Assembly (NCBI GenBank): GCA_001790315.1
Contig: MGCE01000040.1
Coordinates: 1 to 38,097, forward strand
Direction: 5' to 3'
DNA from: Candidatus Rokubacteria bacterium RIFCSPLOWO2_02_FULL_72_37
GTDB lineage: Bacteria > Methylomirabilota > Methylomirabilia > Rokubacteriales > CSP1-6
DNA: 38,097 nucleotides
Shown here: one piece after another, positions 38,040-38,097 of the stretch
Layout of the letters: the number at the start of each line of letters is the position of its first letter
How positions within the stretch are numbered: the first letter of the stretch is position 1
Made by a program: the position numbers and the translations under genes
Notes under the pieces: model-generated
Databases searched by the model: none
The model's input: the letters and a program-made list of their open reading frames with translations, nothing else
Told to the model about the DNA's origin: nothing

Positions 38040-38097
38040 ATGTCGGTCCAGCGCACGCCGATGACGCGCCAGGGCTACGAGAAGCTCCGTGACGAGC
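38040..38097 (+). CDS. greA: Transcription elongation factor GreA (5' end only)
   Basis: The last 58 bases encode the first 19 residues of a protein, with RTPMTRQGYEKLRDE being the conserved N-terminus of GreA (P-M-T-x-x-G-Y-E-K-L), which rescues arrested RNA polymerase by transcript cleavage. The gene runs off the window, so its integrity cannot be judged. GreB shares part of this start, but the match is closer to GreA. Confidence 0.75.
   Translation, partial: MSVQRTPMTRQGYEKLRDE

Noticed and set aside
1..38097. CRISPR arrays, tRNA/rRNA genes, insertion sequences, phage genes
   Set aside because: I saw no regularly spaced repeats, no tRNA-like cloverleaf sequence in the intergenic gaps, and no transposase, integrase or phage structural motifs.

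Overview
The window is a single stretch of very high-GC chromosomal DNA with densely packed genes, many 4-bp or 8-bp start/stop overlaps and no RNA genes that I can see. The gene mix suggests an uncultured soil or sediment bacterium of the Rokubacteria/Methylomirabilota type: glycolate oxidase, CoA-ester metabolism with a Na+-pumping decarboxylase, many hybrid two-component proteins and an N-terminal rhodanese-MoeB fusion. That assignment is an inference; no marker gene settles it.

Layout. 1-5485: a secreted protein of unknown function, then glcD-glcE-glcF and a MoaB/MogA protein overlapping glcF. 5515-8694: a catalytically complete HtrA protease, then on the minus strand a PNPOx-like flavin protein and a rhodanese-MoeB gene. 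The latter is interrupted by an in-frame TGA exactly at the catalytic cysteine and followed by a bacterial SECIS-like hairpin, so I read it as a selenoprotein gene. 8793-14337: rfbA, an RmlC-like cupin, rfbB, a degenerate HtrA (pseudoprotease), an HD phosphohydrolase and a YhhQ-type queuosine-precursor transporter. 14411-15718: a Cys-rich secreted hydrolase-like protein. 15931-24520: one tight signalling operon made of a TonB-dependent receptor, a YfiR-family periplasmic protein, a CHASE8 hybrid histidine kinase with two receiver domains, a lone receiver, a REC-GAF-adenylate cyclase and a DHp-REC-cyclase with no kinase ATPase domain. 24632-31901: an acyl-CoA ligase, then divergent acd/gcdA (minus) and biotin carrier/OadG/OadB (plus). 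Together these encode non-decarboxylating glutaryl-CoA dehydrogenase and all four subunits of a Na+-translocating glutaconyl-CoA decarboxylase; a double-receiver response regulator follows. 31942-38097: two MFS transporters flanking a VOC protein, trmI, ppiD, a small secreted FxLYD-like protein and the first codons of greA.

How the genes work together. The glutaryl-CoA block would convert glutaryl-CoA to glutaconyl-CoA and then crotonyl-CoA plus CO2, coupling decarboxylation to Na+ export; the neighbouring ligase may feed it. The TonB-YfiR-kinase-cyclase operon looks like a route from an outer-membrane or periplasmic signal through a phosphorelay to cyclic nucleotide output instead of the usual cyclic-di-GMP output. 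Several transcription units have a -10-like box 6-11 nt before the start codon and no Shine-Dalgarno sequence, suggesting leaderless mRNAs.

The two points most worth following are the candidate Sec-containing MoeB (7525-8694) and the two-cyclase phosphorelay operon (15931-24520).
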